The translations under genes were made by a program, and so were the position numbers. From Bugulina stolonifera (taxonomy: Eukaryota; Bryozoa; Gymnolaemata; Cheilostomatida; Bugulidae): a stretch of DNA of 64,000 nucleotides. Position 1 is the stretch's first letter; every line of letters begins with the position of its first letter. Shown in pieces: positions 25,501 through 40,500 of this stretch. Where the stretch lies: positions 24,219,233 through 24,283,232 of the forward strand of contig OW285188.1 in NCBI GenBank assembly GCA_935421135.1, written 5' to 3'. Under the pieces are notes generated by a model, which saw nothing but the letters and a program-made list of their open reading frames with translations, did not search any database and had not been told where the DNA came from.

Positions 25501-28500
25501 ACAGAGACTACATAATCATTGATAGATATATCAAAGATGAAAGTATGTAGATATATTATTTGCTCACTCTAACCACTGCGTCGTATTTGGGTTCTGTATG
25601 ATGTCATGAAGTCAAGCAAATGTATACTTTTAGCTGACATTCTAGATTATCAGATGTAGTGTCCGCACATCCTGTATATCTTTGTATAGTTATGTTAGTA
25701 AACATTCTTGGAGAGTCTATTGCAGTTACTAAGTATATTTGTTCCTTTTTGTATAATATTAATCACTAACGCACTCACTGTTCGAAGTTGACTGGCTACT
25801 GAACATTCAGTCCATTCGGGTAAAAATGTAGTTACAGGAATCATATCGTCTAGTTAGTGAGAGGACGGCTTGAGAAACTGAAAGTACAGTTCTGTTCTCA
25901 TTGTCATTAATTGTTTGTTGAAGAGGAGGAGAGTGACATGAAACTGTCGGAAATCGAGCCTGTGGTCCTTTGGTCATATCTGTGTAGACATGACATGGTT
26001 GATATGTTACTGCATTGGATAGACGTTCAGTTCTCTGGTGCAGATGCTATTAGAAGTTTCCAGAATAAACCCATCACTACCAACATGGTTGATATTAGCT
26101 GCAGTACACTTCCTGTTAGCAGCAGACTTAAAGTTGAAGGCCGCCTTGCTTTGTGAGTACATAATATCCTCTTGCGCTAGATATACCTGGTGGTCTCAGG
26201 CAAATTTGTTGTTTGTATGAATCATTTTTTCATTATTTGTTAGATATTGCACTTTCCAGAGTTGGGTCCAAGTCGACTTGCAAGTCGACAAGTCAAGTCA
26301 TTTCCAAAATTTTGGAGGCAAGTCAAGTCCAAGTCAAGTCAGTGCTGCCTCTAGTCAAGTCAAGTCAGCCGTCATGCAAGTCACAAGTCAAAGTCAAGTC
26401 AAGTCAAGTCGAAATGCAAGTCAAGTGAAAGACAACTTCAAAAAATTTTACATTTTTCAAAACATCAATTTTTTCTTTTAGTAGGCATTCCAATCGATGA
26501 AAAACCTATGCCAAGGTGTAGGGCATGTACATGTATGTTATGCAATCATGGTAAAGAACTAGTTTATATAAGAAGTATTATTGGCACTACGGTCGAGACT
26601 GGTCATATGGTATTATATACTGTATATTGTAATGGTGATACAGTGTTACATAGCATATAAACAGCACATGGTACAGCACAGAGTGTCCTCTGGCCAGTTC
26701 TGCAATTTAACTCTAGTAATTATTGCAGTGTACATTGTATTCACTACTTACACCACACCTATGCTACACTTACACTACTTGCACTGTGTGTACTTGTGAC
26801 TATGCATTGTGTAGTCTCACGTACACACAGCCTAGATATTGCCTGAGTTGTGTATCCTCATAGCTAACCTTGATATACTCTGAGTGCTGCTAGTAGCACT
26901 GATTTAGTAAAAATGATAAATAGGTAGGCAATTGAGACTTTTTTTACATGTTGGTTAAACACTGTACAAAATTTTTATTTGCCAGATTGACTTGGCAGAA
27001 CCCAAGTCAAAATCACAAGTCATTCATGTGTCCAAGTCAAGTCAAGTCACATTGATGCGCAAGTCAAAGTCAAGTCAAGTTGGCAAGTCCAAGTCAAGTC
27101 GACTTGTGACTTGACTTGACTTGGCAAGTCAAGTCAAATCTATGACTTGGACCCAGCTCTGGCACTTTCATAGCACACAAACTGTTTCTACTAATCAACG
27201 CACCTCGTATGTTGTTTCGTTCACAGATGCGGATGTCTGGATAGCACAACACTATCATCTGTAGAGAAGAGATTCAGCAGCCTATGCAGATCTGGTGTGA
27301 TACTAGATAGAGGTCAAGCCGAGACTCTACTCTCCCTTCCAGATCTCGTCTCTCACTGCCTCAAGCACGGTCTGCTAGACCTTCTCTGTCAGTTCCTAGC
27401 ATCTTGGAAGTAAGTCACGTCTGAATGTTATGAGTGAAATTAGTTCATTGACCATGCATGTGCTGTTCTAGTCCGCACCTCTATTCTAGTCCATGTCTCG
27501 TTGGTACTGACTAAATGAATCCAATTTGTATTTCTGTTAGTCTAGAGTTTGACTCTAGTTCAACAACTTGAGTTCTCATGCCTGGCATCAGCTACATGCT
27601 CTCTCTATCTGTAGTGTGAGTGATGGAGATATCCAGAGTCTAGACAAACATCTCTCTGGAAAGGATTATCTACTCACAATGATGCTCTATTCCTTCTACA
27701 AGCTGTCCTTGATGTCTTCACCTGGTTAGAGCATCTTCTCACATTACTAATGTTACAGTTATAGTAGATACCATTAGTACACAATACACAATCATGTGGA
27801 ATATAAATGGTGTATGTACCACTCATATGCTTGTACATATTTATGTCTCCTTATGTATTTTCTATTTAGGTGCAAAACAAATCCTGGATGCCAGTCTAGC
27901 CAGCAGTCGGTACCTTGCTAAGAACCCCTTCCTCTCCTTTACTGAACAGCTGGACCAGCAACTAACAGATGTAGCTCTTTGTAACCTCATGTATCACAGC
28001 CCTCTACTTGTAAGTTATGTAACCTATCTAAATATACATGCACATGTATCCATCTAGCTACCTCCTACTATCTCGCCTAGTGCTTAATTAGCCAACTATG
28101 AACTTCTAACCTCCCTATTTATTGTACATGTGCTTACCTCCCCACAATAAACCTATCTATAAGAGTATTGAAATTATTACTCCAATAATATTATCATAGC
28201 TTAGATTGGATGGTGGTAAATGAGGGAATTGGTTGCTATAATTCATGTATATGATTTTGTGTCGCATACACAATGTGCCACTTATAAATTGCTACACATT
28301 TCATAGAAATATGATGATGATGTTGCATGTCACATGATAATATGACATCATTTGACAGGTGTCGAGTGATGTCTCTCTATCTACTGAACAACTGTCTACA
28401 TACAGAGAACACCCTCTACTCAAGCACCTGCTGGATACTGACAATCAACAGGATGATATTGGAATAGTAACCATCTACACTCTTCTTAAGGTACCAGTCA

Positions 28501-31500
28501 TCTTAACAACTGAATCTGTCAATTATTAGCTTTGGAAATTTTTCAATGGCATGACTACATTCATTTGTAATCTAATAATTCAATACATATATTATTTTGT
28601 ATATTTTTTTATTCAAGTAAACTCTGGTTGCATTTAATCAATTATAATTGTTTTATAGAAATGGGGGACTCTAAAAGAAGGTCGTTTGTTTGCAGTTCAG
28701 TTGCAGGAAGATGGTAAGTGTGAATAATGCTACATTCACTATTTTAGTCTAGTTACCAGTCACACGAGTTACATGTACTACAGTGTCAGTAATCTACCTA
28801 CATTGACATAAGTGTATCCGTATCTACTGTACATGTATGTGTATTTGATGTGTACTATGTCTACTGTATCTGTATATCTACATGTATATGTATAGCAGCA
28901 CCATCTGAAATGGCACACTTTGCCAACCAGTCTTTAGCTGCTAAATATGGCCTGGAGGAGAAGCTAACCTTTCTTTACTACCTGAAACAGGCCAGACCTA
29001 GCTTTGCTTTTGTTGTGTTTCTATCTGATGAGATGAGTCTTAGCAACGCCACAACTATTCCAGCCTCCAGGTCAGTGAGAGCTACTTCCTGTTGATACTC
29101 ACTTTGTGGTGAACCATGCTATTCGTTGATATTATTACAATTATGTGTCTTTCTATATCTCGGCATTCAATTCTACCTCCATCCATAACGTCGATAAAAT
29201 CTCTGTGAGTCATATACATATAGGTTATAGCTCCTGTGCTGTATAGGACAATTAGCTGACTTGTATGTACATTGCCTACTAAATGTAATATTTAACAGAG
29301 TGAAGCTGACGGTTAATCAGACGTACTTCTTAGCTATCAAGTTCTATGAGAATCTTCAGATCACATCTTCTTGTGTGGCATTTCTCGAGTTGATGGGTGA
29401 AAATACGGAACTCCTGCGGTTACTCATAAACACAGCTCATATACTACACAAGGGGAAACAACTCCGAAACCACAGCATAGAGTCTGTAGCAGTACACCAG
29501 CAAGTTGGTGAGTCATTAGTATGTCAATATTAGTCACTATGTTTTTTCCACTCGTCATAAATTTATTTCCTATGAAAGGAATCACATAACTTTTGCAATT
29601 TTGCTGAACTCCATGTTTATAGCATGCTAATACAAGCTGTTTATACGATTAGAGTGTCTACTGCTGCCATTGTTGTTTGGTAAGAAAAAGTCATTGAAGG
29701 AGGCAAATGAGGAGTTGGTGATGTGTGCTGAGATATACATCAGTACTCTGGAGGGGTCAAGGTGAGACATCGCTTCTTCCTTTGTCATCCAATGGTATGA
29801 TTTATATGCCGAATTATGAGTGAACTCACAGTATAAGTTATATCAATGGCTAGTCCAAGACTATCTACTCCTACAAAAGTGTATCACCAATTTGCTGTTA
29901 TTTTCCTTCAACTTAATGAAGTTATGGCAATTTCACCTGCACCAATCTCCTTATAATAGGAAACTGTTAGCTGCTGATTGTTACCCTGAATGTGTTATAC
30001 TCAAGTTCGGATAGCTCCAAGTACTGCATACTGCGTACTGCATTGTTATCATGGAGTGGATAGACTGGAAGGAATAGTTGTTATTGCTACATGTTATGAG
30101 CTCTGCAATCTTAAAGAGAGACATGCTGTGTTATATCCTCTAGTGCAGAAAGTGTACTGGTTTACTTTAGTACGAGTGTTGAGGCGGGCTTGAAGTGGCG
30201 AACTGTAGTTGCATTCAGCAAACACTATAAACTTCCTCTTCCTACGAGATTCCTGGAGTTGTGTGCTGCAGACAACCACTGGTTGTCCTTCCTTGTCTAT
30301 AGTCAGGTGTTTAAATATGAACCCCACCAGGTATGTGTGTATACCTGCTCAGTTTAACTCGTGTAAATGAACCCCACCAGGTATGTGTGTATACCTGCTC
30401 AGTTTAACTCGTGTAAATGAACCCCACCAGGTATGTGTGTATACCTGCTCAGTTTAACTCGTGTAAATGAACCCCACTAGGTATGTGTGTATGCCTGCTC
30501 AGTTTAACTCGTGTAATAATATTTTTCATCTATGCGTGTGCTTCACCTCTGGACAATTGAAACACAATAAATAAATCTTTGTTGTTTTAGCAATGGCTTA
30601 GTGTAAAGAAAGGCTATGTAAATGCAATTTACAAGATTCCCACACTGATTGACTGTTGTTATATTCCTTGTAGCTGACGAGTATAGTGAACATGTTTACT
30701 AAAGATAGCATACGGGAACATCTTCAGTGCGTACTCGATATTAACACTAGAAGTGAGGTGGAGTTTGATTTTGGGTATTCCAGCTCACAGGATGAGATGA
30801 GAGGGCAACTCCATCATCCTGAATTTATGGAGTCTAGCAGGCTAGATGCTCGTAAGTCATTTAGTAATCCTGCTGTAAAGTGTTACCATTATATATAAAT
30901 TTTATAGTTATTCCACTCTTCTTAAGGGTGCCGAATTGCTCTGACCAATTGTTCGTTGCAGATCGCCCTTCCTTAGTCTCCAGTAGTGAAGATGAAACAA
31001 GGAGAAATATTAACCAATTAGCAGCAAGAGTGGTGGAGCCAGCAGCCAATGGCAATTCACTACACTCTCAGCATACCAGTTCGTTTCTTTTATTCTTTGC
31101 TCTCTAATTCTGTAAGACATTGATTAACAATAATGGACCTGTGAATTCATAGTTATTTCACGGATAGAGTTTTCAATATACATGTGCGGTGTTCTTATGC
31201 CCCTTACACATTATAGGATATAGAATGTGTGCCGTCACTTTGTAGATCACCATCTAGTGTCAGTGGAACATACCCCCAATGACATATTCGCAGTCTTGTT
31301 TATGACGAGTAATAGAAATGGGTCGTGGAGACAGCTGAACATGTATGCTGTACTTCTTCATAACCCAGTTTTGGCTGTGTTGGCTGCTTGTAATAAGGTA
31401 CCACTGCTACATCATATGTATCGGTTATATTCTGTTGATACTATAGTTTTACCTGCTGATTATAGTGTTGTTTATGCTAAGGGTTATCAGTAATCACTTT

Positions 31501-34500
31501 GGTAGTGTGCTTAATCTGTGTGTTTTAATCGTTGCAAGTTTATAACACATCTTTGTTTTTATATTTGGTAACTAACTACAATTGTGTAGTTTAGCCCATG
31601 TTATACATTACATGTCACAGCTTGCGCATTTATAATCCAGGAATCTGATTTGTTGGAATGTCTGAGCTCATGGCTGATTGGTTGGTTAGATGGCGGAGAA
31701 AAGATGGCTAATGAATACATGGATCCTCACACGGGTCGATATGTGAATAGAGCATCTGCTATCAGTGTCATCAGTTTAGCTATAGAGAAATACAACTTGT
31801 TGCAGCTTGTCAGGACTGGACTACGTATATTCATGAGGGTAAACATGCTTACTATTCATTCCTTGTCTCTCTCCATTTGCACAATCAGTGTATGGTAGTT
31901 ATTTAGAATCACTTTAGGTTCCAACTCCACTCTCTAGTATACAAATATTACCAAGTGTCAATACGGTGACAAGTGACAATTTATATGTATAGGGGCAAGC
32001 TGTCTTGTGTGTATTTAAAGTAGCATTACGATCTATTTATAGAGCAGCCCACTGATCGCTCTGTTAGATGCCATAGAAGAGTTGCCTCGGCAGCAGTTCT
32101 TTATCGTTGCTGCTTCACTAAACAGATACAAGGCTTTAATGAAGAAGGTACGTATCATTACATGTATATTCTCTGTGTACATTAACATACTACTATGAAT
32201 TGTAAGTACCCTATGCTACTTTCTTGATAGCTGCGTAAATGTGTAAGGTCTATACTGCAGGTAGCACAATCAGAGTCTACTAGAGATACTGAACTGACCT
32301 TTGTCCAGCTGGTTGACCTTTCTCTGCTCACCATACAGTCATGTATACAAGATGTGGACAGTTTCTTATGTGAACGGTTCCTACATCTACTGGACGAGGC
32401 TAACCTATTCACTATATTCCGGAGTAAACGTGAGCATACGCCCATACTCTGTAGATATGCATATGTAAACAGCTGTGTACCTGCGTAATGTGTATGCATG
32501 TAGATAGCAGGCTGTGTAGTACAATGTATATGCATGTAGATAGCAGGCTGTGTAGTACAATGTGTATGCATGTAGATAGCAGGCTGTGTAGTACAGTGTG
32601 TATGCATGTAGATAGCAGGCTGTGTAGTACAGTGTGTATGCATGTAGATGGCTGGCTGTGTAGTACAATGTATATGCATGTAGATAGCAGGCTGTGTAGT
32701 ACAGTGTGTATGCGTGTGGATAGCAGGCTGTGTAGTACAATGTATATGCATGTAGATAGCAGGCTGTGTAGTACAATGTATATGCATGTAGATAGCAGGC
32801 TGTGTAGTACAGTGTGTATGCGTGTAGATAGCTGGCTGTGTAGTACAATGTATATGCATGTAGATAGCAGGCTGTGTAGTACAGTGTGTATGCATGTAGA
32901 TAGCAGGCTGTGTAGTACAGTGTGTATGCATGTAGATAGCAGGCTGTGTAGTACAGTGTGTATGCATGTAGATGGCTGGCTGTGTAGTACAATGTATATG
33001 CATGTAAATAGCAGGCTGTGTAGTACAGTGTGTATGCATGTAGATAGCTGGCTGTGTAGTACAATGTATATGCATGTAGATAGCTGGCTGTGTAGTACAA
33101 TGTATATGCATGTAGATAGCTGGCTGTGTAGTACAGTGTGTATGCGTGTAGATAGCTGGCTGTGTAGTACAATGTATATGCATGTAGATAGCAGGCTGTG
33201 TAGTACAGTGTGTATGCGTGTAGATAGCAGGCTGTGTAGTACAGTGTGTATGCATGTAGATTTTATAGCAGGCTGTGTAGTACAGTGTGTATGCATGTAG
33301 ATTTTATAGCAGGCTGTGTAGTACAGTGTGTATGCATGTAAATAGCAAGCTGTGTAGTACAGTGTGTATGCATGTAGATAGCTGGCTGTGTAGTACAATG
33401 TATATGCATGTAGATAGCAGGCTGTGTAGTACAGTGTGTATGCGTGTGGATAGCAGGCTGTGTAGTACAATGTATATGCATGTAGATAGCAGGCTGTGTA
33501 GTACAATGTATATGCATGTAGATAGCAGGCTGTGTAGTACAGTGTGTATGCGTGTAGATAGCTGGCTGTGTAGTACAATGTATATGCATGTAGATAGCAG
33601 GCTGTGTAGTACAGTGTGTATGCATGTAGATAGCAGGCTGTGTAGTACAGTGTGTATGCATGTAGATAGCAGGCTGTGTAGTACAGTGTGTATGCATGTA
33701 GATGGCTGGCTGTGTAGTACAATGTATATGCATGTAAATAGCAGGCTGTGTAGTACAGTGTGTATGCATGTAGATAGCTGGCTGTGTAGTACAATGTATA
33801 TGCATGTAGATAGCTGGCTGTGTAGTACAATGTATATGCATGTAGATAGCTGGCTGTGTAGTACAGTGTGTATGCGTGTAGATAGCTGGCTGTGTAGTAC
33901 AATGTATATGCATGTAGATAGCAGGCTGTGTAGTACAGTGTGTATGCGTGTAGATAGCAGGCTGTGTAGTACAGTGTGTATGCATGTAGATTTTATAGCA
34001 GGCTGTGTAGTACAGTGTGTATGCATGTAGATTTTATAGCAGGCTGTGTAGTACAGTGTGTATGCATGTAAATAGCAAGCTGTGTAGTACAGTGTGTATG
34101 CATGTAGATAGCTGGCTGTGTAGTACAATGTATATGCATGTAGATAGCTGGCTGTGTAGTACAATGTATATGCATGTAGATAGCAGGCTGTGTAGTACAG
34201 TGTGTATGCATGTAGATAGCAGGCTGTGTAGTACAGTGTGTATGCATGTAGATAGCAAGCTGTGTAGTACAGTGTGTATGCATGTAGATAGCTGGCTGTG
34301 TAGTACAATGTATATGCATGTAGATAGCTGGCTGTGTAGTACAATGTATATGCATGTAGATAGCAGGCTGTGTAGTACAGTGTGTATGCGTGTAGATAGC
34401 AGGCTGTGTAGTACAGTGTGTATGCATGTAGATTTTATAGCAGGCTGTGTAGTACAGTGTGTATGCATGTAAATAGCAAGCTGTGTAGTACAGTGTGTAT

Positions 34501-37500
34501 GCATGTAGATAGCTGGCTGTGTAGTACAATGTATATGCATGTAGATAGCTGGCTGTGTAGTACAATGTATATGCATGTAGATAGCAGGCTGTGTAGTACA
34601 GTGTGTATGCATGTAGATAGCAGGCTGTGTAGTACAGTGTGTATGCACGTAGATAGCAGGCTGTGTAGTACAGTGTGTATGCATGTAGATAGCAGGCTGT
34701 GTAGTACAGTGTGTATGCATGTAGATAGCAGGCTGTGTAGTACAGTGTGTATGCATGTAGATGGCTGGCTGTGTAGTACAGTGTGTATGCACGTAGATAG
34801 CAGGCTGTGTAGTACAGTGTGTATGCATGTAGATAGCAGGCTGTGTAGTACAGTGTGTATGCATGTAGATGGCTGGCTGTGTAGTACAATGTGTATGCAT
34901 GTATTTAGCTGGCTGTGTAGTACAATGTGTATGCATGTAGATAGCAGGCTGTGTAGTACAGTGTGTATGCATGTAGATAGCAGGCTGTGTAGTACAGTGT
35001 GTATGCGTGTAGATAGCAGGCTGTGTAGTACAGTGTGTATGCATGTAGATAGCAGGCTGTGTAGTACAATGTATGTGCATGTATTTAGCAGGCTGTGTAG
35101 TACAGTGTGTATGCATGTAGATAGCAGGCTGTGTAGTACAATGTATATGCATGTATTTAGCAGGCTGTGTAGTACAGTGTGTATGCATGTAGATAGCAGG
35201 CTGTGTAGTACAGTGTGTATGCATGTAGATAGCAGGCTGTGTAGTACAGTGTGTATGCATGTAGATAGCTGGCTGTGTAGTACAATGTATATGCATGTAG
35301 ATAGCAGGCTGTGTAGTACAGTGTGTATGCGTGTAGATAGCAGGCTGTGTAGTACAATGTATATGCATGTATTTAGCAGGCTGTGTAGTACAGTGTGTAT
35401 GCATGTAGATAGCAGGCTGTGTAGTACAGTGTGTATGCATGTAGATAGCAGGCTGTGTAGTACAGTGTGTATGCATGTAAATAGCAGGCTGTGTAGTACA
35501 GTGTGTATGCATGTAGATAGCTGGCTGTGTAGTACAGTGTGTATGCGTGTAGATAGCTGGCTGTGTAGTACAATGTATATGCATGTAGATAGCAGGCTGT
35601 GTAGTACAGTGTGTATGCGTGTAGATAGCAGGCTGTGTAGTACAGTGTGTATGCATGTAGATAGCAGGCTGTGTAGTACAGTGTGTATGCGTGTAGATAG
35701 CAGGCTGTGTAGTACAATGTATATGCATGTATTTAGCTGGCTGTGTAGTACAATGTATATGCATGTAGATAGCAGGCTGTGTAGTACAATGTGTATGCAT
35801 GTAGATAGCAGGCTGTGTAGTACAGTGTGTATGCATGTAGATAGCAGGCTGTGTAGTACAGTGTGTATGCATGTAGATGGCTGGCTGTGTAGTACAATGT
35901 ATATGCATGTAGATAGCAGGCTGTGTAGTACAGTGTGTATGCGTGTGGATAGCAGGCTGTGTAGTACAATGTATATGCATGTAGATAGCAGGCTGTGTAG
36001 TACAATGTATATGCATGTAGATAGCAGGCTGTGTAGTACAGTGTGTATGCGTGTAGATAGCTGGCTGTGTAGTACAATGTATATGCATGTAGATAGCAGG
36101 CTGTGTAGTACAGTGTGTATGCATGTAGATAGCAGGCTGTGTAGTACAGTGTGTATGCATGTAGATAGCAGGCTGTGTAGTACAGTGTGTATGCATGTAG
36201 ATGGCTGGCTGTGTAGTACAATGTATATGCATGTAAATAGCAGGCTGTGTAGTACAGTGTGTATGCATGTAGATAGCTGGCTGTGTAGTACAATGTATAT
36301 GCATGTAGATAGCTGGCTGTGTAGTACAATGTATATGCATGTAGATAGCTGGCTGTGTAGTACAGTGTGTATGCGTGTAGATAGCTGGCTGTGTAGTACA
36401 ATGTATATGCATGTAGATAGCAGGCTGTGTAGTACAGTGTGTATGCGTGTAGATAGCAGGCTGTGTAGTACAGTGTGTATGCATGTAGATTTTATAGCAG
36501 GCTGTGTAGTACAGTGTGTATGCATGTAGATTTTATAGCAGGCTGTGTAGTACAGTGTGTATGCATGTAAATAGCAAGCTGTGTAGTACAGTGTGTATGC
36601 ATGTAGATAGCTGGCTGTGTAGTACAATGTATATGCATGTAGATAGCTGGCTGTGTAGTACAATGTATATGCATGTAGATAGCAGGCTGTGTAGTACAGT
36701 GTGTATGCATGTAGATAGCAGGCTGTGTAGTACAGTGTGTATGCATGTAGATAGCAAGCTGTGTAGTACAGTGTGTATGCATGTAGATAGCTGGCTGTGT
36801 AGTACAATGTATATGCATGTAGATAGCTGGCTGTGTAGTACAATGTATATGCATGTAGATAGCAGGCTGTGTAGTACAGTGTGTATGCGTGTAGATAGCA
36901 GGCTGTGTAGTACAGTGTGTATGCATGTAGATTTTATAGCAGGCTGTGTAGTACAGTGTGTATGCATGTAGATTTTATAGCAGGCTGTGTAGTACAGTGT
37001 GTATGCATGTAGATAGCAGGCTGTGTAGTACAGTGTGTATGCATGTAAATAGCAAGCTGTGTAGTACAGTGTGTATGCATGTAGATAGCTGGCTGTGTAG
37101 TACAATGTATATGCATGTAGATAGCTGGCTGTGTAGTACAATGTATATGCATGTAGATAGCAGGCTGTGTAGTACAGTGTGTATGCATGTAGATAGCAGG
37201 CTGTGTAGTACAGTGTGTATGCATGTAGATTTTATAGCAGGCTGTGTAGTACAGTGTGTATGCATGTAGATTTTATAGCAGGCTGTGTAGTACAGTGTGT
37301 ATGCATGTAAATAGCAAGCTGTGTAGTACAGTGTGTATGCATGTAGATAGCTGGCTGTGTAGTACAATGTATATGCATGTAGATAGCTGGCTGTGTAGTA
37401 CAATGTATATGCATGTATTTAGCAGGCTGTGTAGTACAGTGTGTATGCATGTATTTAGCAGGCTGTGTAGTACAATGTATATGCATGTTGTAGGTGTGAA

Positions 37501-40500
37501 CTTTGCCCATGCTTACAAGACATACAAGTTGGTCTACGACATGAGACTGGAGAAGGTTAACAAAGTTGAACTCATCTCATATCAATATGTTGAGGAAGTG
37601 AAGCATGTCATACAGATACTAGAAAGTAGGAAGGTGTTTGACAAAGCCCGCAAGTTGTCTCTTGCCTGTGACTTGGATCCTCAGCTGGTCACAGTTCAAG
37701 AGGTGCAAATTCATCTTACTGATAGTAAACATAATATATAACATACTATATTACTATGTAGTAAACATAATATATAACGTAGTATATTACTATATAGTAA
37801 ACATATATAACATATAACGTAGTATATTACTATGTAGCAAACATAATATATAATGTAGTATATTACTATGTAGTTAACATAATATATAATGTAGTGTATT
37901 ACTCTGTAGCAAACATTATATAACTTAATATATCACTATGTAGTAAACATCTAATAACGTAGTATATTACTATGTAGTAAACATATATAACATATAACGT
38001 AGTATATTATTATGTAGTAAGCATAATACATAACGTAGTATATTATTATGTAGTAAACATATACAATATATAATGTAGTGTATTACTGTGTTGTAAACTT
38101 AAGATATCAAACAACATTGATCAAAAGATCCAAACTATTTGACTGTCATGTTTGCCACCATACTTGCTACAATGTGTATAAGGATCAGTATGCATGCCCC
38201 TTTTGTGTCCAAACTAGCGTACACTTGTGTGGTGATAATAGAGGCTCATCACGCAGAAGTATTCAACTAGAGCCAGTAATGTAACCACTATCTGACCTTG
38301 ACCCTGCTATCTAACCGCATTGATTGTAAGATTCATACTCTCTGTATAATTTACTCTACAGCTGATCAGCGATGCCCAGTATATGCAAGCTCAGCCCTCC
38401 TGGTCCCACCAGACGGACCACACTGACTTCTGGTCTCAGTGTAATGACAAGTGCATCAGACATGACTTAGAGGCTGAGAAGTGTTCTACGTACTTTGAGG
38501 TACTTCAGTTTATATTTGGGGTGTTTATGTTAAATCAGCACATGTGATTAGTGTTGTATTTGTTATCAGAGAAATATATTTAATTATATCTTCGTATACC
38601 ACGGGCATGTACACTGTACACAAAGGAGCAGCCGTGGCCTAGTGGTTAGAACTCTGACCTTCCATGTGGAGATCCAGGTTCGTAAGGTCATTGGTGGTGT
38701 TAGGAAGGGCATCCAACCTTATAATGCTTCTGCGCTCCATTAGAAAAAATGCAGATCTCATTAGATCATTGCTTTCTTGCCTGAGATTAATAGTGGGAAG
38801 TAAAACCAGTAAGTTACATTGTATATGTACACTGTACAGCAATGCTTTGTTTAATATTCACTGTGTGTATTATGTTATTAGACACAGTGTACCCTCAGTT
38901 CCAACCTAGCTGATAAGATCACTTTGAGTGAGTACGCATTGAAGTGGATGCAGCAGGCCCCCACAGCCTATGAATCTACAAATATCCACAGGCTACGCAA
39001 GCTAGTGTGGCAGAATAAGATCAACTCTTTGGTGGCAGAGGTATGCATGTGCAGCATCCATGTGCATGCATATTATATTGCCATGTGATGTTATGTATGT
39101 GACCACCTTGCTATCTGATAAATATAATAACCTATGTTATAATAGTGCATAATTGTATTGTACATTGTATTTATGTATCTACTGTGGGCCCTCCTTGGAA
39201 TATATCTGTCTACTGGTTTTATTATGTCAGACTTCTTATTGAATCTGCACAGGGTGAAGCTGAGAAACTGCCACTGGGTACAGACTCCACCACCAGATCT
39301 CTGGTCTCGGTGTCTATAGACAAGACACAGTTCTTGCACAGCCACTACAAGTATGAAGACTTCATCAAACTGATGGTGAAACCAGTGACTCATCCAGATA
39401 AGTCAAATGTATGTATTATTATATTTACTCAACTTACTTTTTATTCCACATGCACATTTATCTCCATCCTATATTTTTGGGAACAGTTACTGTTATTATA
39501 TGCATCGCTGAATTTTACTTTCTATCGTGTATCTATTTATGTTTAATAATGGTTTTCTGGACAGGGAGTAGAAGGAGCTGTTTGCCAGTTGATTGGACAG
39601 TTGCTTGACAAGTTTCACATTGACGAGGCCTGCCAGGTGTCTGTAGAATATGGAGTGACAACTACAGATGTAGTAATCATATTAGTGAGTTATCAGCTCT
39701 TTCCTTTGAGATGGCCGACATGGTTCTCTTGTCTTTTTGTTTCTCTACAGTTTATGGTAGTTGCTTCATTATACAAACTACATAGTTGGATATACATGAA
39801 CATTGTATATTCAATAAATCTCTACTTAGGTCTGTATGGGTTTGGCCACCAACACGCTGGACCCGGCAAACTTGCTCGATGAAGTGAAAAGTCTTTACGC
39901 TGAGAAGCCTCAGTTTAAACGTCGATCAAGCAGTCTCAGCCAGAATTATCTTCTCACTGTCTCTAGTGGTGAGTTTGTTTGATTGTATTGCGGGTATTTA
40001 TAAGTGTATAATACATGTATGTCTGTATTATGGGCAGATATAGGTTTGTAAGGTTTCTAACACTAGATTTAGTGTTTGTGTTTGTCTAAATAGTTCTATA
40101 AACTGGAGTAGCACAACTGATATCTGTGTGTCTGCATTCGCTAATAAACAACCAAGTAGCCGACCAGCCAGTCACGCTTGTGTGTTCACCTGTTATATAC
40201 TCTGTTACATACAGTAGAGGACTACTACCCTGCCACTGACACTCTGCCCTCTACTTACTCTGATGATCGTCTGGTTCTTCTGCAGAAGTTGTCTGGGCGC
40301 TGTGAACACGGTGTTATGTCATGTGATAAGATAGCCTGTTGTTACGCTATAGCCTTGGTGAGTACTAATAGAGGCCAGAGTGTGTAGTGATAGAGTAGGG
40401 GATACCGTGTACATTGTATGCTGCATGTGTGTCGGCTGTTGTGGTAGTATTGGTTGTATGTTGTTATATATCACTATTTTTAGGCCTTGGGACAGGCGTA

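Noticed and set aside
32490..37493. CRISPR-like array
   Set aside because: The units are contiguous with no unique spacers, and the surrounding gene is a spliced animal gene.
32182..37741. Very long ORFs (up to 816 codons) on both strands
   Set aside because: They are all translations of the 36-bp tandem repeat, open in several frames because the period is a multiple of three. Only the end of one plus-strand ORF, from 37494, is a true SPG11 exon.
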